Shown here piece after piece: positions 26,431 to 35,409 of a DNA stretch of 64,000 nucleotides; position 1 is the first letter of the stretch; each line of letters starts with the position of its first letter. Source of the DNA: an uncultured Acidimicrobiales bacterium. GTDB taxonomy: Bacteria > Actinomycetota > Acidimicrobiia > Acidimicrobiales > SZUA-35. The stretch is from positions 61,539 through 125,538 of the forward strand of contig CALKZY010000007.1 in assembly GCA_938002965.1 (NCBI GenBank). The letters run 5' to 3'. The translations under genes were made by a program, and so were the position numbers. Under the pieces are notes generated by a model, which saw only the letters and a program-made list of their open reading frames with translations, was not told where the DNA came from and made no database searches.

Positions 26431-28497
26431 TCAGGGTAGCGTGGCTGCCCGATGGGCTTGGGCCAATGTCGCAATCTCGTCCACGATAACCGAGAGTCGG
26501 TAGTCCTTCGGCGTGAAGATGCGGGCGACGCCAGCGTTAAGTAAATCGGCATGGTCAGCGGCGGGAATAATTCCTCCGACGACAACAGGGGCGTCAACGC
26601 CTTCGCCGCGAAGCTCAGCCAGTGTTTCCGGCACGAGTTGCTTGTGCCCACCGGAAAGGATGGACAGCCCGATCACGTCGACGTCCTCGTCACGTGCGGT
26701 CTCGGCGATCTGACGGGGCGTGAGGCGTATTCCCTGGTAGATGACTTCCATCCCGGCGTTGCGAGCGGCCACTGCTAGTTGTTCGGCGCCGTTCGAGTGG
26801 CCGTCCAGGCCCGGTTTGGCCACCAGCATTCTTGTTGGCGCCGTATCGTGGCTGGCGCCGTTGGAGGTCGTGTCGGCCATCGTGCCGGTAGCGGTTGAGC
26901 TAGCCGAGGAGTGTCGCCGCGCCACCGATTCGCTGGTGGTGGCCAGGGCCCCGTGTACACCGGTGGGCGCGCGGTATTCGCCGAAAACATCCCTCAACAC
27001 TGCGCCCCACTCGCCGGTAGTTCCCCCGGCAGCTGCGAGAGCAATAGTCGATTCCATGATGTTGGTGTTGGACTGCGCTGCCTGCGAGAGGTTATCCAGG
27101 GCTTTGGCCACGGCCGCTTTGTCGCGGTTGTCTCGCCACTGCTCCACATCGGCCACCAACCGATGTTCGACTTCGGGGTCGACGGTGAGAATCGTTGCCT
27201 GGCCGTCACCATCCGGCGGATCACTGTTGGTCAAAGGGGAGTCGGCGGTTTCGGTGAAACGGTTGACCCCGACGACAGTCTGATCGCCGGTTTCGATACG
27301 GCGAATGCGCTCGGCATGGGAGCGAACCAAGCGAGTCTTAAGTTCGGAGATGGCGGCGAAGGCACCGCCCATTTCCAAAACCTCGTCGAGCTCAGCCCAC
27401 GCGGCTTTGGTCAGCTCAGCCGTCTTCGCTTCGATGACATGTGAACCGTCGAAAATGTCCTCGTACTCCAGCAGATCGGTTTCGTGGGCCAACACTTGCT
27501 GGATTCGAAGCGACCACTGCTGATCCCACGGGCGGGGCAGTCCGATGGCTTCGTTCCAGGCAGGCAACTGCAGCGACCGGGTTCGGGCCCGCTTCGACAT
27601 GGTGACACCGAGAGCTTCCAGCACGATCCGCTGGACGTTGTTTTCCGGCTGCGATTCGGTGAGCCCCAGCGAGTTGACCTGCACTCCGTAGCGAAAACGT
27701 CGGGCCTTGGGGTCGGTTACGCCGTAACGCTCGGCCGTAATGCGGTCCCACATGGCGGTCATGGCCCGCATCTTGCACGTTTCCTCCACGAACCGGATCC
27801 CGGCGTTCACGAAGAACGACATGGAGGCCACGACGGCCGGGAAGGCATCCTCGTCGACCTGGCCGGAGGCTTTGATGGCGTCGAGCACGCCAATGGCGTT
27901 GGCCATAGCGTAAGCGATTTCCTGCACCGGCGTAGCTCCTGCCTCTTGGAGGTGATAGGAGCACACGTTCATCGGGTTCCACCGGGGAACGTGTTGTACA
28001 CAGAAGGCGAACATGTCCACCGTCAAACGCAGTGACGCCTCAGGTGGAAAGATGTATGTACCGCGGCTCAGGTATTCCTTGACGATGTCGTTTTGTGTTG
28101 TCCCTCGAAGCTGGCCGGTGGGGACGCTGTTCTCGGTGGCGTTGACCACGTACAGAGCCAGCAGCCAGGAGGCCGGGGCGTTGATCGTCATCGAGGTGTT
28201 CATGTCCCCGACCGGAATTCCGTCGAGCAAGGTTGACATGTGGCCTCGGTGGACTACTGGCACACCGACTTTGCCCACCTCCCCCTTGGCCATTGGGTGA
28301 TTCGGGTCGTAGCCGGTTTGAGTCGGCAGGTCGAAGGCGATCGACAGACCAGTCTGTCCTTTGGACAAATTGGTGTGATAGAGGCGGTTGGATGCTTCGG
28401 CGCTGGAATGACCAGAGTACGTCCGCATCATCCACGGACGGGAAACGGCGCTGGCGTCACCCACCTTGCTGTCGCTCTTGTTGCCGTCGATGTTCAC
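26431..28497 (-). CDS. Ethylmalonyl-CoA mutase-like coenzyme B12-dependent acyl-CoA mutase
   Basis: 688 aa from GTG 28497, which overlaps the aat stop as GTGA. The N-terminal TIM-barrel region (RTYSGHSSAEASNRLYHTNL, KGQTGLSIAFDLPTQTGYD, MNTSMTINAPASWLLALY) and the fused C-terminal B12 domain (AKPGLDGHSNGAEQ, containing DxHxxG) match the single-chain mutase family. The DGHSNGAEQ form and following GMEVIYQGIRLTPRQIAETA resemble Ecm/MeaA rather than methylmalonyl-CoA mutase, whose motif usually reads DGHDRGA. Ecm converts ethylmalonyl-CoA to methylsuccinyl-CoA in acetate assimilation. A low-complexity linker (ARRHSSASSTATGTMADTTS) joins the domains. Crotonyl-CoA carboxylase/reductase, its usual partner, is not in the window. 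Confidence 0.82.
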   Translation of the reverse strand: MNIDGNKSDSKVGDASAVSRPWMMRTYSGHSSAEASNRLYHTNLSKGQTGLSIAFDLPTQTGYDPNHPMAKGEVGKVGVPVVHRGHMSTLLDGIPVGDMNTSMTINAPASWLLALYVVNATENSVPTGQLRGTTQNDIVKEYLSRGTYIFPPEASLRLTVDMFAFCVQHVPRWNPMNVCSYHLQEAGATPVQEIAYAMANAIGVLDAIKASGQVDEDAFPAVVASMSFFVNAGIRFVEETCKMRAMTAMWDRITAERYGVTDPKARRFRYGVQVNSLGLTESQPENNVQRIVLEALGVTMSKRARTRSLQLPAWNEAIGLPRPWDQQWSLRIQQVLAHETDLLEYEDIFDGSHVIEAKTAELTKAAWAELDEVLEMGGAFAAISELKTRLVRSHAERIRRIETGDQTVVGVNRFTETADSPLTNSDPPDGDGQATILTVDPEVEHRLVADVEQWRDNRDKAAVAKALDNLSQAAQSNTNIMESTIALAAAGGTTGEWGAVLRDVFGEYRAPTGVHGALATTSESVARRHSSASSTATGTMADTTSNGASHDTAPTRMLVAKPGLDGHSNGAEQLAVAARNAGMEVIYQGIRLTPRQIAETARDEDVDVIGLSILSGGHKQLVPETLAELRGEGVDAPVVVGGIIPAADHADLLNAGVARIFTPKDYRLSVIVDEIATLAQAHRAATLP

Positions 28498-29195
28498 TGA
28501 TCGGGCTCCGCCGACCCTTGCCAAGTGGGGAACGGCGCACCTTGCCCCAGAGCGTTCTCCAACAGTCGGCGATAGTAGAGTCTAGGAACCTCGGAGGCGC
28601 CGAGTGTGGCTAGATGAGGGGTGAGCCATTGCACGTCGACAATTGTCGCCTCTAGGTCCCCCAAAAGCTCAATCAAGTGGGCGAGCGCCACCTTTGAAGC
28701 ATCTCGACGCCGATGGAACATCGACTCTCCGGCGAAGAGCCCGCCGATGCCGACGCCGTACAACCCCCCGGCTAGACCGTCGTCATCCCATGCTTCCACC
28801 GAATGAACCCAGCCCAGTGTGTGTAACTGGCGATAGCCCCGGCGAATTCGTCGATCGATCCAGCCATTCGGTCTCGAGGGGTCACCGCAAGCGGTGAGGA
28901 CCTCATCGAAGGCTGCGTTGACCGTGCACCGGTACCGTCGTCGGCTTTGACCAAGCGAACGCGACTGCTTGAACTCGGTCGGCACGATGACACCCCGCGG
29001 GTCCGGGCTGAACCAGCCCATGTTCCTGCGGCTAACCGGCATGGGAAAGTAGCCGCTGGTGTATGCCGCCAGAAGGGTCGAGGGTTCGAGGTCGGCTCCA
29101 GTGGCTATGAAGTCCTCACTATCGGGAAGGGCCTCTAGCGGCGGGAAGGTCCATTTTCCCGGAGTCACCTGAACCGGATCCGGCGTACCCAGCAC
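28494..29195 (-). CDS. aat: Leucyl/phenylalanyl-tRNA--protein transferase
   Basis: 233 aa. This enzyme adds Leu or Phe from tRNA to proteins with N-terminal Arg or Lys, marking them for ClpAP/S degradation. Family motifs are clear: LLAAYTSGYFPMP, GWFSPDPRGVI, YGVGIGGLFAGESMFHRRRDASKVAL, VDVQWLTPHLATLGASEVPR. The start GTG 29195 has a TACTGT box 6 nt upstream. The stop overlaps the mutase start by GTGA, a translational coupling with no obvious functional link. Confidence 0.92.
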   Translation of the reverse strand: MLGTPDPVQVTPGKWTFPPLEALPDSEDFIATGADLEPSTLLAAYTSGYFPMPVSRRNMGWFSPDPRGVIVPTEFKQSRSLGQSRRRYRCTVNAAFDEVLTACGDPSRPNGWIDRRIRRGYRQLHTLGWVHSVEAWDDDGLAGGLYGVGIGGLFAGESMFHRRRDASKVALAHLIELLGDLEATIVDVQWLTPHLATLGASEVPRLYYRRLLENALGQGAPFPTWQGSAEPDQ

Positions 29196-29201
29196 GACAC
29201 T

Positions 29202-29207
29202 ACAGTA
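29202..29207 (-). promoter_or_regulatory. -10 box TACTGT for aat-mutase operon
   Basis: TACTGT on the minus strand, 6 nt from GTG 29195. Confidence 0.45.
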
Positions 29208-29258
29208 ACCCCACGGGAAGCGGACGGGAACCCGGCGGGAACAAACCCGGCACGACGG

Positions 29259-29264
29259 TACCGT
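29259..29264 (+). promoter_or_regulatory. -10 box TACCGT for the 159-aa gene
   Basis: TACCGT ends 8 nt before ATG 29273; divergent from the aat promoter ~50 bp away. Confidence 0.4.
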
Positions 29265-29272
29265 TTGCCCTG

Positions 29273-29752
29273 ATGGCTAGCTATCCGGTTGAGAACCCGT
29301 ACGGTGTGCCGGAGACGTTGTCCACCGCCCGGCTTCGGTTGCCGTTGGGAGAGGGAACCCTGGCTGTTCATCCCGCCGGTGGCAGTCGGGGTGGCTCGCC
29401 AGTTGTACCGACGGCTGGCCTGCTCGTCGAGGTGGATTGGGTTGTCGCTGACACCGTGTTGTGGACCTGGGACGAGCGCTCGTTGGCCGACCTGGGTTCG
29501 ATCTTGATGTCCACTGGCACCAAGCTTGCGTTCGTCGAACCCACGGCCGGCCTCGGTCTTCGCCACCGAGTTCAGCTCATGGCAGGGCCGATGCTGTCAC
29601 GCCGTGGCCGCCATCGGCACCACCGCGACATCCCGGCGGAACTTCGACTGGCCGGGCTAGTGGTGACGACGGCAGTCCGGTTCCGAGACGGTATTGGTCA
29701 CTATGTGTGGGGCGAGGCTCGTTCGTACAGCCACCCCATCACCTCCCGCTGA
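29273..29752 (+). CDS. Hypothetical protein, weak similarity to the C-terminal half of SAM-methyltransferases
   Basis: 159 aa, not firmly recognised. The second half (AFVEPTAGLGLRHRVQ to DIPAELRLAGLVVTTAVRF and HYVWGEAR) has the rhythm of the last strands of small class I methyltransferases, but no SAM-binding GxGxG loop is present, so it would be at best a degenerate or partial fold. The start has its own TACCGT box. It ends 13 bp before the convergent cyclophilin gene. Coding status rests on the start context, the absence of competing genes and a full-length ATG frame. Confidence 0.55.
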   Translation: MASYPVENPYGVPETLSTARLRLPLGEGTLAVHPAGGSRGGSPVVPTAGLLVEVDWVVADTVLWTWDERSLADLGSILMSTGTKLAFVEPTAGLGLRHRVQLMAGPMLSRRGRHRHHRDIPAELRLAGLVVTTAVRFRDGIGHYVWGEARSYSHPITSR

Positions 29753-29765
29753 ACCTGGGCGAGGC

Positions 29766-30668
29766 CTACGGCAGGGACTCGACGATCTCAACCGATTCGA
29801 TCACGATTTCTTCGGTCGGCTGATCCTGGGGAGTGGTCGGAATTTCCTCAATGGCGGTGACCGTTTCCAGGCCTTCGGTCACAGTTCCGAACAGCGAGTA
29901 CTCGGGCGGCAGTGCTGCGCCCTGGTCACCAGTGACAATGAAGAATTGGGCTCCGGTCGCGGTAGGCCCGGCACTCTTGGCCATAGCCAATGATCCGACC
30001 TGATAGAAGTTGCCGGAATCGTCGACCGGCTCGGCCGGTGGCTCCTCGTCAATGAGGTAGCCGGGGTTGCCGGTTCCCAGAATCGGTCCGACGGCATCGC
30101 CGCCTTGAATCACGAAGCCGGGGATGATCCGGTGGAACGGCACGTCGTCGTAGTAGTGGTAGCGGGCCAGGACTACGAAGTTGTTTACCGTTTCCGGGGC
30201 GGCAGCGGCATCAAGCTCGACGGTTATGGGACCGGAGCTGGTGGTTACGTTGGCGGTATACAGCCCCGAGGGGTCGATACACATTGGCGGGGGAGCGGAG
30301 AACGTGGTGATTCGCTCCGATGAGCCGTCGACCTCAGGACACGTTGTGTCACCGTCGATCGTGCCACCCGGCTCGGGCACACTGACAGCCGAGACTGCCT
30401 CGGCTGGTTCCTCAGCAGCGTCTTGCTCTGCTGGCTCTTCTTCGGTCGCCTCCTCTTCGGCGTCGGGGACTGACACCGCTTCGACGTCAGTGTCATCGCC
30501 GCCTCGAGTGGCGAAATAGAGCAGGGCCAGGCCGGCCAGCAGGGCCAGGCCGATCATGGTGAAAGTAAAGCCGCGCTGCTTTCGCTGCTCGACCTTCTCC
30601 TCACGAGCCTCCTGGTCTCGCCTGAGTTCCCGGTTGGCTCGCTGTCGTTCTCGCTTATCAGTTGCCAC
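29766..30668 (-). CDS. Membrane-anchored cyclophilin-type peptidyl-prolyl isomerase
   Basis: 300 aa from GTG 30668 (VATDKRERQRANREL). A charged cytoplasmic N terminus is followed by one TM helix (FTFTMIGLALLAGLALLYFA), an acidic Ala/Glu-rich linker and an extracytoplasmic cyclophilin domain. Catalytic and binding residues are visible in VPFHRIIPGFVIQGGD, LAMAKSAGPTATGAQFFIV and SLFGTVTEGLETV. Family role: folding of secreted or envelope proteins. The upstream 21 residues in the track lie across the TAGCTT box and are unlikely. It is divergent from the aspartokinase gene. Confidence 0.88.
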   Translation of the reverse strand: MATDKRERQRANRELRRDQEAREEKVEQRKQRGFTFTMIGLALLAGLALLYFATRGGDDTDVEAVSVPDAEEEATEEEPAEQDAAEEPAEAVSAVSVPEPGGTIDGDTTCPEVDGSSERITTFSAPPPMCIDPSGLYTANVTTSSGPITVELDAAAAPETVNNFVVLARYHYYDDVPFHRIIPGFVIQGGDAVGPILGTGNPGYLIDEEPPAEPVDDSGNFYQVGSLAMAKSAGPTATGAQFFIVTGDQGAALPPEYSLFGTVTEGLETVTAIEEIPTTPQDQPTEEIVIESVEIVESLP

Positions 30669-30676
30669 GAAACTGT

Positions 30677-30682
30677 AAGCTA
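30677..30682 (-). promoter_or_regulatory. -10 box TAGCTT for the cyclophilin gene
   Basis: TAGCTT on the minus strand, 8 nt from GTG 30668. Confidence 0.4.
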
Positions 30683-30782
30683 GCGGCCGTTCGGCCGATT
30701 CAAAATGGGTGACCAGCCAGCCCGAATCCACAAACGGCCTAAATCAGGCCACAATTCACCGGCGTCAAACACCCAACGGCGG

Positions 30783-30788
30783 TAGCGT
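30783..30788 (+). promoter_or_regulatory. -10 box TAGCGT for aspartokinase
   Basis: TAGCGT ends 7 nt before GTG 30796, deciding for that start over the upstream ORF extension. Confidence 0.45.
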
Positions 30789-30795
30789 TAATCGG

Positions 30796-32100
30796 GTGCC
30801 CTCAAACGAGCAATCCGGCAGCGGCGCTCAGGCCGCTCGACCCTCGAAGCTGATCGTTCAAAAGTTCGGTGGAACCTCTGTTGCCACTCCGGAGCGCATG
30901 CGGGCCGTGGCCGAGCATGTTGCTCTGTGTCGACGGAGAGGTGACCGAGTTGCCATGGTTGTTTCCGCCATGGGCAAGGAGACCGATGATCTCCTACACA
31001 TGGCCGACCAGATCAGCAGCCAGCCCGACGGCCGAGAGATGGACATGCTCATTACGGCCGGTGAACGCAAGGCCATCGCCCTCATGTGTATGGCTCTCCA
31101 TGAAGTGGGTGTACCCGCCCACTCGTTCACCGGAAGCCAAGCCGGCTTCCTCACCGACTCCAACCACCGCAACGCCAAGATCCTCGAGATCAACCCGTAT
31201 CGGATAACCGAGACCGTTGAGGCGGACATCGTGCCGGTGATCGCCGGATCTCAGGGCGTGTCGAACGAGAAGAACGTGACGTTCCTGGGGCGAGGGGGGA
31301 GCGACACGACTGCCGTCGCCCTGGCCAAAGCTTTGGGAGCAGACTCCTGCGAGCTCTACACCGACGTCAGCGGAGTCTTCTCCGCCGACCCTCGTTTGGT
31401 GCCACGGGCCACCAAAATGAGTGCCATCACCTTTGACGAACTGTTGGAGATGACAGCCACCGGCTGCCCGAAACCGGCTATGCGGTCGGTCGAGGTGGCC
31501 CACAACCATCGGGTGCCCCTGCACATTCGCTCAGCGTTCACCTGGGAGACAGGAACGCTGGTGGTCGACGATCTCGCCGATCTGAACCCTGAACTAGACA
31601 ACATTCCGGAGACTGCAATGGAACAACCGATCATTCGTGCCGTGACCCACGACCTGTCGGAAGCCAAGTTGACCATCGCCGCGGTTCCCGACAAGCCGGG
31701 TGTGTCGGCTCAGCTTTTCCGCGCCCTGGCCGAGTCGGGAGTCAACGTGGACATGATCGTGCAGAACGTCTCCGACGCCGGCATGACCGATATCTCGTTC
31801 ACCGTTCCCAGAACCGATGTGGCACAAACTGAGCAGGTTCTAAACGATGGAGTCCTGAACTCCATCGGCGGCCGTCTGCTCCCGACCGAACAGTCGATTG
31901 GTCGAGTTTCCGTCATCGGAGCGGGTATGAAATCGAACCCGGGTGTGGCAGCCAAAATGTTTGAAACCCTGGCCGAAGAAGGCATCAACATCGAGATGAT
32001 TTCAACTTCGGCCATCCGGATCAGTTGCGTCATCGAGGCGGCCCGAGCCGAGCAGGCCGTTCAGACGTTGCACACGGCATTCGGCCTCGACGCCGCCTAG
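30796..32100 (+). CDS. lysC: Aspartate kinase
   Basis: 434 aa. It phosphorylates L-aspartate, the first step to Lys, Met, Thr and diaminopimelate. The kinase domain carries KFGGTSV, GRGGSDTTAVALA and TDVSGVFSADPRLV. Two ACT regulatory domains follow (KLTIAAVPDKPGVSAQLF and RVSVIGAGMKSNPGVAAKMF), as in enzymes inhibited by Lys and/or Thr. The start GTG fits the TAGCGT box; the 29 upstream residues in the track overlap the divergent promoter. asd follows after 30 bp, forming an ask-asd operon. An internal ATG at 31618 could yield a separate regulatory subunit. Confidence 0.94.
   Translation: MPSNEQSGSGAQAARPSKLIVQKFGGTSVATPERMRAVAEHVALCRRRGDRVAMVVSAMGKETDDLLHMADQISSQPDGREMDMLITAGERKAIALMCMALHEVGVPAHSFTGSQAGFLTDSNHRNAKILEINPYRITETVEADIVPVIAGSQGVSNEKNVTFLGRGGSDTTAVALAKALGADSCELYTDVSGVFSADPRLVPRATKMSAITFDELLEMTATGCPKPAMRSVEVAHNHRVPLHIRSAFTWETGTLVVDDLADLNPELDNIPETAMEQPIIRAVTHDLSEAKLTIAAVPDKPGVSAQLFRALAESGVNVDMIVQNVSDAGMTDISFTVPRTDVAQTEQVLNDGVLNSIGGRLLPTEQSIGRVSVIGAGMKSNPGVAAKMFETLAEEGINIEMISTSAIRISCVIEAARAEQAVQTLHTAFGLDAA
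31618..32100 (+). CDS. Possible internal translation product: aspartokinase beta (regulatory) subunit
   Basis: In-frame ATG 31618 (MEQPIIRAVTHD) is preceded by CGGAGA 6 nt upstream and sits exactly between the kinase and ACT domains, giving a 160-aa ACT-ACT polypeptide. Aspartokinases of Corynebacterium and Bacillus are known to make such alpha/beta pairs from overlapping genes. This is an inference from position and the Shine-Dalgarno-like sequence only. Confidence 0.4.
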   Translation: MEQPIIRAVTHDLSEAKLTIAAVPDKPGVSAQLFRALAESGVNVDMIVQNVSDAGMTDISFTVPRTDVAQTEQVLNDGVLNSIGGRLLPTEQSIGRVSVIGAGMKSNPGVAAKMFETLAEEGINIEMISTSAIRISCVIEAARAEQAVQTLHTAFGLDAA

Positions 32101-33186
<1,086 letters not shown>

Positions 33187-33263
33187 CTCTGCGTTAAGAC
33201 AGCCGACCAAGGGCAAGCATCGACAAAGGGATTTTCGACACGAACGCGTCGACGCGGCGCGTC

Positions 33264-33269
33264 TAGGCT
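33264..33269 (+). promoter_or_regulatory. -10 box TAGGCT for the dienelactone hydrolase gene
   Basis: TAGGCT ends 6 nt before ATG 33276. Confidence 0.45.
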
Positions 33270-33275
33270 TGGCTC

Positions 33276-33959
33276 ATGATCGAGCTCCAGGCATCTGATA
33301 GCCATGGCTTGTCTGCCTACGAATCCCAGCCCGAGGGCGCGACGGCAGCCGTAGTCATCGTTCAAGAGATCTTTGGAGTCAATGCCCACATTCGTTCGGT
33401 GGTCGACCGCTACGCCGCGCTTGGTTATCGAGCCATTGCCCCGGCCATGTTCGATCGAGTGGAACTCCGTCCTGACGGGGCCTTCACCGAGCTGACCTAC
33501 ACCCCCGATGGGGTGGCCGCGGGCCGCGAGATTCGCCAACGACTGGACTGGGACGACTCGGTCCTTGATGTCGCCGCTGCCGTCGATCACGTCTCGCAGA
33601 CCGGACCAGTTGCCGTGGTCGGCTACTGCTACGGAGGCTCGATGGCGTGGCTGGCCGCCTCGGCGCTGCCGGTGGCTGCCGCTGTGGGGTACTACGGCGC
33701 CCAGGCTCCCACCGACTTCGCCGACAGGCATCCGCTGATACCAACCATGCTGCACTTCGGGGCTCTCGACAGCGGGATCCCGCTGGATAGCGTGACTGCT
33801 CTAGCCAAGCGCTACCCCGAGGTGGCTGTGCACGTTTACGATGAGGCCGACCACGGCTTCAACTGCGACGCAAGGTCCTCGTACCATGCCAGAGCCGCCG
33901 CAGTCGCTCAGCAGCGAACCAACGACTTTCTGAACCGCCACCTGAGTGCCGCCACCTGA
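33276..33959 (+). CDS. Dienelactone hydrolase family protein
   Basis: 227 aa, typical of the family. An alpha/beta hydrolase with Cys nucleophile: GYCYGGSMAW contains the G-x-C-x-G elbow, the Asp is in HFGALDSGIP and the His in DEADHGFNCD. The early VVIVQEIFGVNAHIRSVVDRYAALGY and IAPAMFDR blocks are diagnostic. The family hydrolyses dienelactones in aromatic degradation, but many members have other ester or lactone substrates, and no ring-cleavage genes are nearby. It has its own promoter box, and the aminotransferase gene follows. Confidence 0.88.
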   Translation: MIELQASDSHGLSAYESQPEGATAAVVIVQEIFGVNAHIRSVVDRYAALGYRAIAPAMFDRVELRPDGAFTELTYTPDGVAAGREIRQRLDWDDSVLDVAAAVDHVSQTGPVAVVGYCYGGSMAWLAASALPVAAAVGYYGAQAPTDFADRHPLIPTMLHFGALDSGIPLDSVTALAKRYPEVAVHVYDEADHGFNCDARSSYHARAAAVAQQRTNDFLNRHLSAAT

Positions 33960-34024
33960 GTAACTGGGTGAGTAGCTGAGCAAGTTCAGAGAAGCACCAA
34001 ACTGAAATGTAGAGGAGACCAACC

Positions 34025-35158
34025 ATGCCAGGACTGCTACCGAACGTCGACCCCGAGGGACTGCTGGAGTACTCAGTGGTCTACACCGACCGAGCCGTCA
34101 ACCATATGTCGACCGCGTTCCAACAAGTCATGGTCGACATCTCTTCGACGCTCAAGGCCGTCTACAACGCCGAGGCCGCAGTCGTAGTGCCCGGCAGCGG
34201 CACGTACGGCATGGAAGCGGTGGCCCGACAATTCGCTACCGACCAGCACTGTCTGGTCATCCGCAACGGGTTCTTCAGTTACCGGTGGACTCAGATCTTC
34301 GACGCTGGACGGATTCCGTCCTCTCACACGGTGATCAAAGCTCGGCCCGCCGCTTCGGGTCCGCAGGCCCCATTCACCCCACCACCCATTGCCGAGGTAA
34401 CCGCCGCCATCGCTGCTGAGAGGCCGTCAGTCGTCTTCGCCCCCCATGTGGAAACCTCAGCCGGCATGATCTTGCCCGACGACTACGTTGCCGCTGTAGC
34501 CAAAGCCACCCATGACGTCGGGGGCCTGTTCGTTTTGGACTGCATTGCCTCGGGAACAATTTGGGTGGACATGGCCGCTCTTGGTGTCGATGTCTTGTGT
34601 TCGGCGCCGCAGAAAGGCTGGAGCGGCCCACCGTGCGCCGGGCTGGTGATGCTTTCACCGGCAGCGCTGGAACGCCTGGGTGAAACCTCCAGCACCAGTT
34701 TTGCTTGTGACCTGGGAAAGTGGCGGGACATCATGGCCGCCTACGAAGCCGGTGGACACGCCTATCACGCAACGATGCCCACCGACTCGCTGCGAGTGTT
34801 TCGAGACGTTATGGCCGAGACCAAGGCCTTCGGGTTCGAAAACGCCAACAATGCTCTGGCCGACCTTGGCAGTCGAGTCCGGGGATTGCTCACCGAGCGA
34901 GGATTCCCCAGCGTGGCCGCCGAAGGTTTCCAGGCTCCCGGGGTGGTAGTGGCCTACACCGATGCGGCTGACATCAAGACCGGCAAACGGTTCTCTGAAG
35001 CCGGCATTCAGGTGGCCGGAGGGGTGCCCTTGATGTGTGATGAGCCCGACGACTTCTCAACCTTCCGCATCGGCTTGTTCGGCCTGGACAAGATCGCCGA
35101 TATCGACCGTACGGTTTCGCTACTGGCTGCGGCTATGGACGGCTTCGCCGGTAGCTAG
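34025..35158 (+). CDS. Class V PLP aminotransferase (alanine-glyoxylate / serine-pyruvate type)
   Basis: 377 aa. Fold type I PLP enzyme; the Schiff-base Lys lies in CSAPQKGWSGPP. VVVPGSGTYGMEAVARQF binds the cofactor phosphate, and VLDCIASGTIWVDMAALGVDVL carries the PLP-ring Asp. The family transfers amino groups from Ala or Ser to glyoxylate or related keto acids. AGGAGA 7 nt before the ATG is a good ribosome binding site. The stop overlaps the stop of the convergent MazG-like gene by 4 bp. Confidence 0.85.
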   Translation: MPGLLPNVDPEGLLEYSVVYTDRAVNHMSTAFQQVMVDISSTLKAVYNAEAAVVVPGSGTYGMEAVARQFATDQHCLVIRNGFFSYRWTQIFDAGRIPSSHTVIKARPAASGPQAPFTPPPIAEVTAAIAAERPSVVFAPHVETSAGMILPDDYVAAVAKATHDVGGLFVLDCIASGTIWVDMAALGVDVLCSAPQKGWSGPPCAGLVMLSPAALERLGETSSTSFACDLGKWRDIMAAYEAGGHAYHATMPTDSLRVFRDVMAETKAFGFENANNALADLGSRVRGLLTERGFPSVAAEGFQAPGVVVAYTDAADIKTGKRFSEAGIQVAGGVPLMCDEPDDFSTFRIGLFGLDKIADIDRTVSLLAAAMDGFAGS

Positions 35159-35409
35159 GTTTCGGGCGTGTCGACGTATCGCTGGGCGGCCTCGGTCAGC
35201 GACAGGTCCAGCTGGTTGGCCAGCGAAGTCAGCCATGCCAAGACGTCGCCCAGCTCGTGGAGTTGTTCGTCGCGGGTTCCTTTGCGAATGGCCTGGGCCA
35301 GTTCGCCGACCTCCTCGCACAACCAGGCCACGCTGGACGGTAGCCCCCGCTCGCGGTCCACTTGGCCGAACTGTTCTTCCATCAAGTCCTGAAACTCGGA
35401 AATGTTCAC
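35155..35409 (-). CDS. MazG-like nucleotide pyrophosphohydrolase, short form
   Basis: 84 aa from GTG 35409, which overlaps the upstream stop by GTGA. The all-alpha NTP-PPase motif is EEVGELAQAIRKG plus HELGDVLAWL (ExxE...ExxD magnesium site). Such small MazG-like proteins hydrolyse dNTPs or modified NTPs to monophosphates. The 86 extra residues in the ORF track are the antisense-frame shadow of the DUF2236 gene and are not part of it. Confidence 0.82.
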   Translation of the reverse strand: MNISEFQDLMEEQFGQVDRERGLPSSVAWLCEEVGELAQAIRKGTRDEQLHELGDVLAWLTSLANQLDLSLTEAAQRYVDTPET

